From assembly GCA_000697335.1 (NCBI GenBank), contig JNEM01006114.1, positions 1 to 11,151 of the forward strand: DNA of 11,151 nt, read 5' to 3'. Numbering within the stretch: position 1 is the first letter of the stretch; every line of letters begins with the position of its first letter. Positions 10,066 to 11,151 of the stretch are shown piece by piece. The notes beneath the pieces are model-generated. The model worked only from the letters and a program-made list of their open reading frames with translations, was not told the origin of the DNA and did no database searches. Both the position numbers and the translations under genes were made by a program. Source of the DNA: Conidiobolus incongruus B7586. Lineage: Eukaryota > Entomophthoromycota > Entomophthoromycetes > Entomophthorales > Conidiobolaceae.

Positions 10066-10680
10066 CTAATATCATATAAAATTAATGGTTTTTTAATAGA
10101 ATTTTTCCTATATTAATATGTAATATTAGTTTCTAAAGATCTAAAATATACTATACTATTATAATTGATTTTCACTCATAATAATTGGTGAAATACTATA
10201 TTATTAACATATATACTTAATAATAAAATTTATTAAAATATTTTTTATTTTAGAGTTTATGATAATAATTTTGATTTTTCAACTTAAACATTCCTTTTAA
10301 TAGTTGCTAATATATTATATACCGGAACCCATGATTTATATATTGGAGTAATTTTTTCAAATATAGTATAATAAGTATTATAACAATATAAATTCATACT
10401 AATTCTTCTATAATATATTTGATTTTAACTAATTTATAATATTTCTATATTTTTGAATTTATTTACTAAGGCATATAAGTAATATTTGAAATATTTCTTA
10501 ATTTTATTTATATTCCTTTGGCTCTTGATAAATATAGGATAGCTTAAATAAAGTAAATATTTTATATCAGATTTTTTACCTTTAAATTAATTCAATTAAT
10601 TAGCAATATTACATTTTAAGAGCCTTTCACCATTAGTTGCTCTTTGGAGATTTGTTTTATTAATTAATATAGAATACTAT
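9675..10680 (-). mobile_element. Mariner (D34D) transposon relic, copy 2
   Basis: This is a minus-strand mariner of the same family as copy 1. The best match is at about 9925-10031 on the plus strand, against 1209-1315 of copy 1, with roughly 15 differences in 108 bases by eye. It encodes an HIAK-type remnant, EKNWSLLP and PYSPNM, then a D-rich YDNDDF motif at the third catalytic Asp. Trp is kept as TGG (plus-strand CCA 9994-9996) where copy 1 has TAG. The second catalytic Asp also appears kept (GAT on the minus strand at 10073-10071), unlike copy 1. The first-motif region lies near 10300-10345, the linker near 10455-10560, and an N-terminal part near 10590-10650. C-terminal similarity continues down to about 9740 and weakly to 9675. 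It is broken by stops, small indels and a microsatellite. Confidence 0.82.
10033..10063. repeat. (TA)n microsatellite inside mariner copy 2
   Basis: An uninterrupted TA tract of 31 bases. It sits exactly where copy 1 has CATATACATATAGC (codons for HIHIA, 1199-1213), so it appears to have grown from that codon run after the element inserted. Relative to copy 1 the tract is 20 bases longer, which also shifts the transposase frame. Confidence 0.95.
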
Positions 10681-10826
10681 GTATAATATAATATCTTGAC
10701 AAATACTCTTTATTAAACTATGGTAGAAATTTAAATTTGATTTTTTTCAATTATTTTATTTTTTTAAATTTTCTTAAAAAGTATTAGTATGGAAATTAAG
10801 AAATGGCAAATTTTTTAATTTCCGAT

Positions 10827-10854
10827 CTTTCAAACATATTATACGTTTTGAAAG
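10827..10854. repeat. Short inverted repeat between two divergent mariners
   Basis: The arms CTTTCAAA (10827-10834) and TTTGAAAG (10847-10854) can form a hairpin with a 12-base loop, and a further TTTCAAAC lies at 10891-10898 beyond a TA-rich tract. The site falls in the gap between the 5' end of mariner copy 2 (reading left) and the start of copy 4 (reading right), so it could include remains of terminal inverted repeats. A chance AT-rich hairpin is as likely. Confidence 0.35.
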
Positions 10855-10974
10855 ATTATATATATATATAATATATAGGAAAATAAATATTTTCAAACTA
10901 TATATATATATTCAATTTTAATTATTTTTTTTATTAAAATATTTTGATTTTAAAATTTACACTTAAATTTAATC

Positions 10975-11151
10975 ATGCTTAAACCAGATTGTGATTATCA
11001 AAAGGCTTTTATTTTTGTATCTTTAAAACTTAACCATAAACCCTCTAAAATCATCCAAAACTTGCAAACAGCTTATGGAGATGGTGCTTTATCTAAAACT
11101 ACCATATATCACTAGATTTGTGATTTTAAAGCTGGAAGGGACACTATTCAA
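10975..11151 (+). mobile_element. Mariner transposon, 5' part of transposase (copy 4), cut by window edge
   Basis: An ATG at 10975 opens 59 codons that run off the window. They encode the N-terminal helix-turn-helix of mariner transposases (the HTH_48 type found in SETMAR and Mos1), which binds the terminal inverted repeats. Seen in order: PSKIIQNLQTAYGDGALSKT, then TIYH, then ICDFKAGRDTIQ, matching the family pattern of YGD-x-A-x-S, T-V-x-x-W and F-K-x-G-R. The Trp expected after TIYH is TAG at 11113-11115, so this copy is probably also dead, although the rest of the frame shown is clean and this is the best-kept N-terminus in the window. Its last bases (ACTATTCAA) align with ACTATTCAC at about 527-535 in copy 1, suggesting the same family. 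Whether the element is complete lies beyond the window. Confidence 0.85.

Overview
The window is eukaryotic nuclear DNA, very rich in A+T (about four fifths by eye). It holds one intact-looking, intron-bearing gene and several decayed mobile elements. The gene has two short introns (63 and 57 bases). The commonest recognisable repeat is a mariner (D34D) DNA transposon, a family mostly found in animals. The lineage cannot be fixed from the sequence: an AT-rich animal with compact introns fits, and an AT-rich fungus is not excluded.

Layout. 1-490: AT-rich, nothing recognised. About 490-1555 (+): decayed mariner transposase, copy 1. About 1555-4140: AT-rich spacer with two short protein-like stretches I could not identify. 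About 4150-4650 (-): broken Ty3-like reverse transcriptase fossil. 4912-5754 (+): a three-exon gene for a heat-shock-factor (HSF) type DNA-binding protein of about 240 residues. 6605-6837 and 7674-7919: two diverged copies of one unnamed, less AT-rich repeat in the same orientation. About 8335-9235 (-) and 9675-10680 (-): mariner copies 3 and 2. 10975-11151 (+): 5' start of a fourth mariner, cut by the window edge and facing away from copy 2.

The HSF-type gene is the only likely working gene. It has the winged-helix DNA-binding domain and a basic nuclear-import stretch, but no visible leucine-zipper trimerisation region. That sets it apart from HSF1 and places it nearer the HSF5/HSFY type or the small fungal HSF-type proteins. 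Nothing suggests that it and the mobile elements act together.

The most informative points are these: the HSF-like gene is spread over three exons, so a single-frame view loses the N-terminal half of its DNA-binding domain; the window holds four relics of one mariner family; a (TA)n microsatellite lies exactly inside one mariner copy, where another copy keeps a shorter, interrupted seed; and the unnamed repeat pair keeps two stem-loops at matching places.
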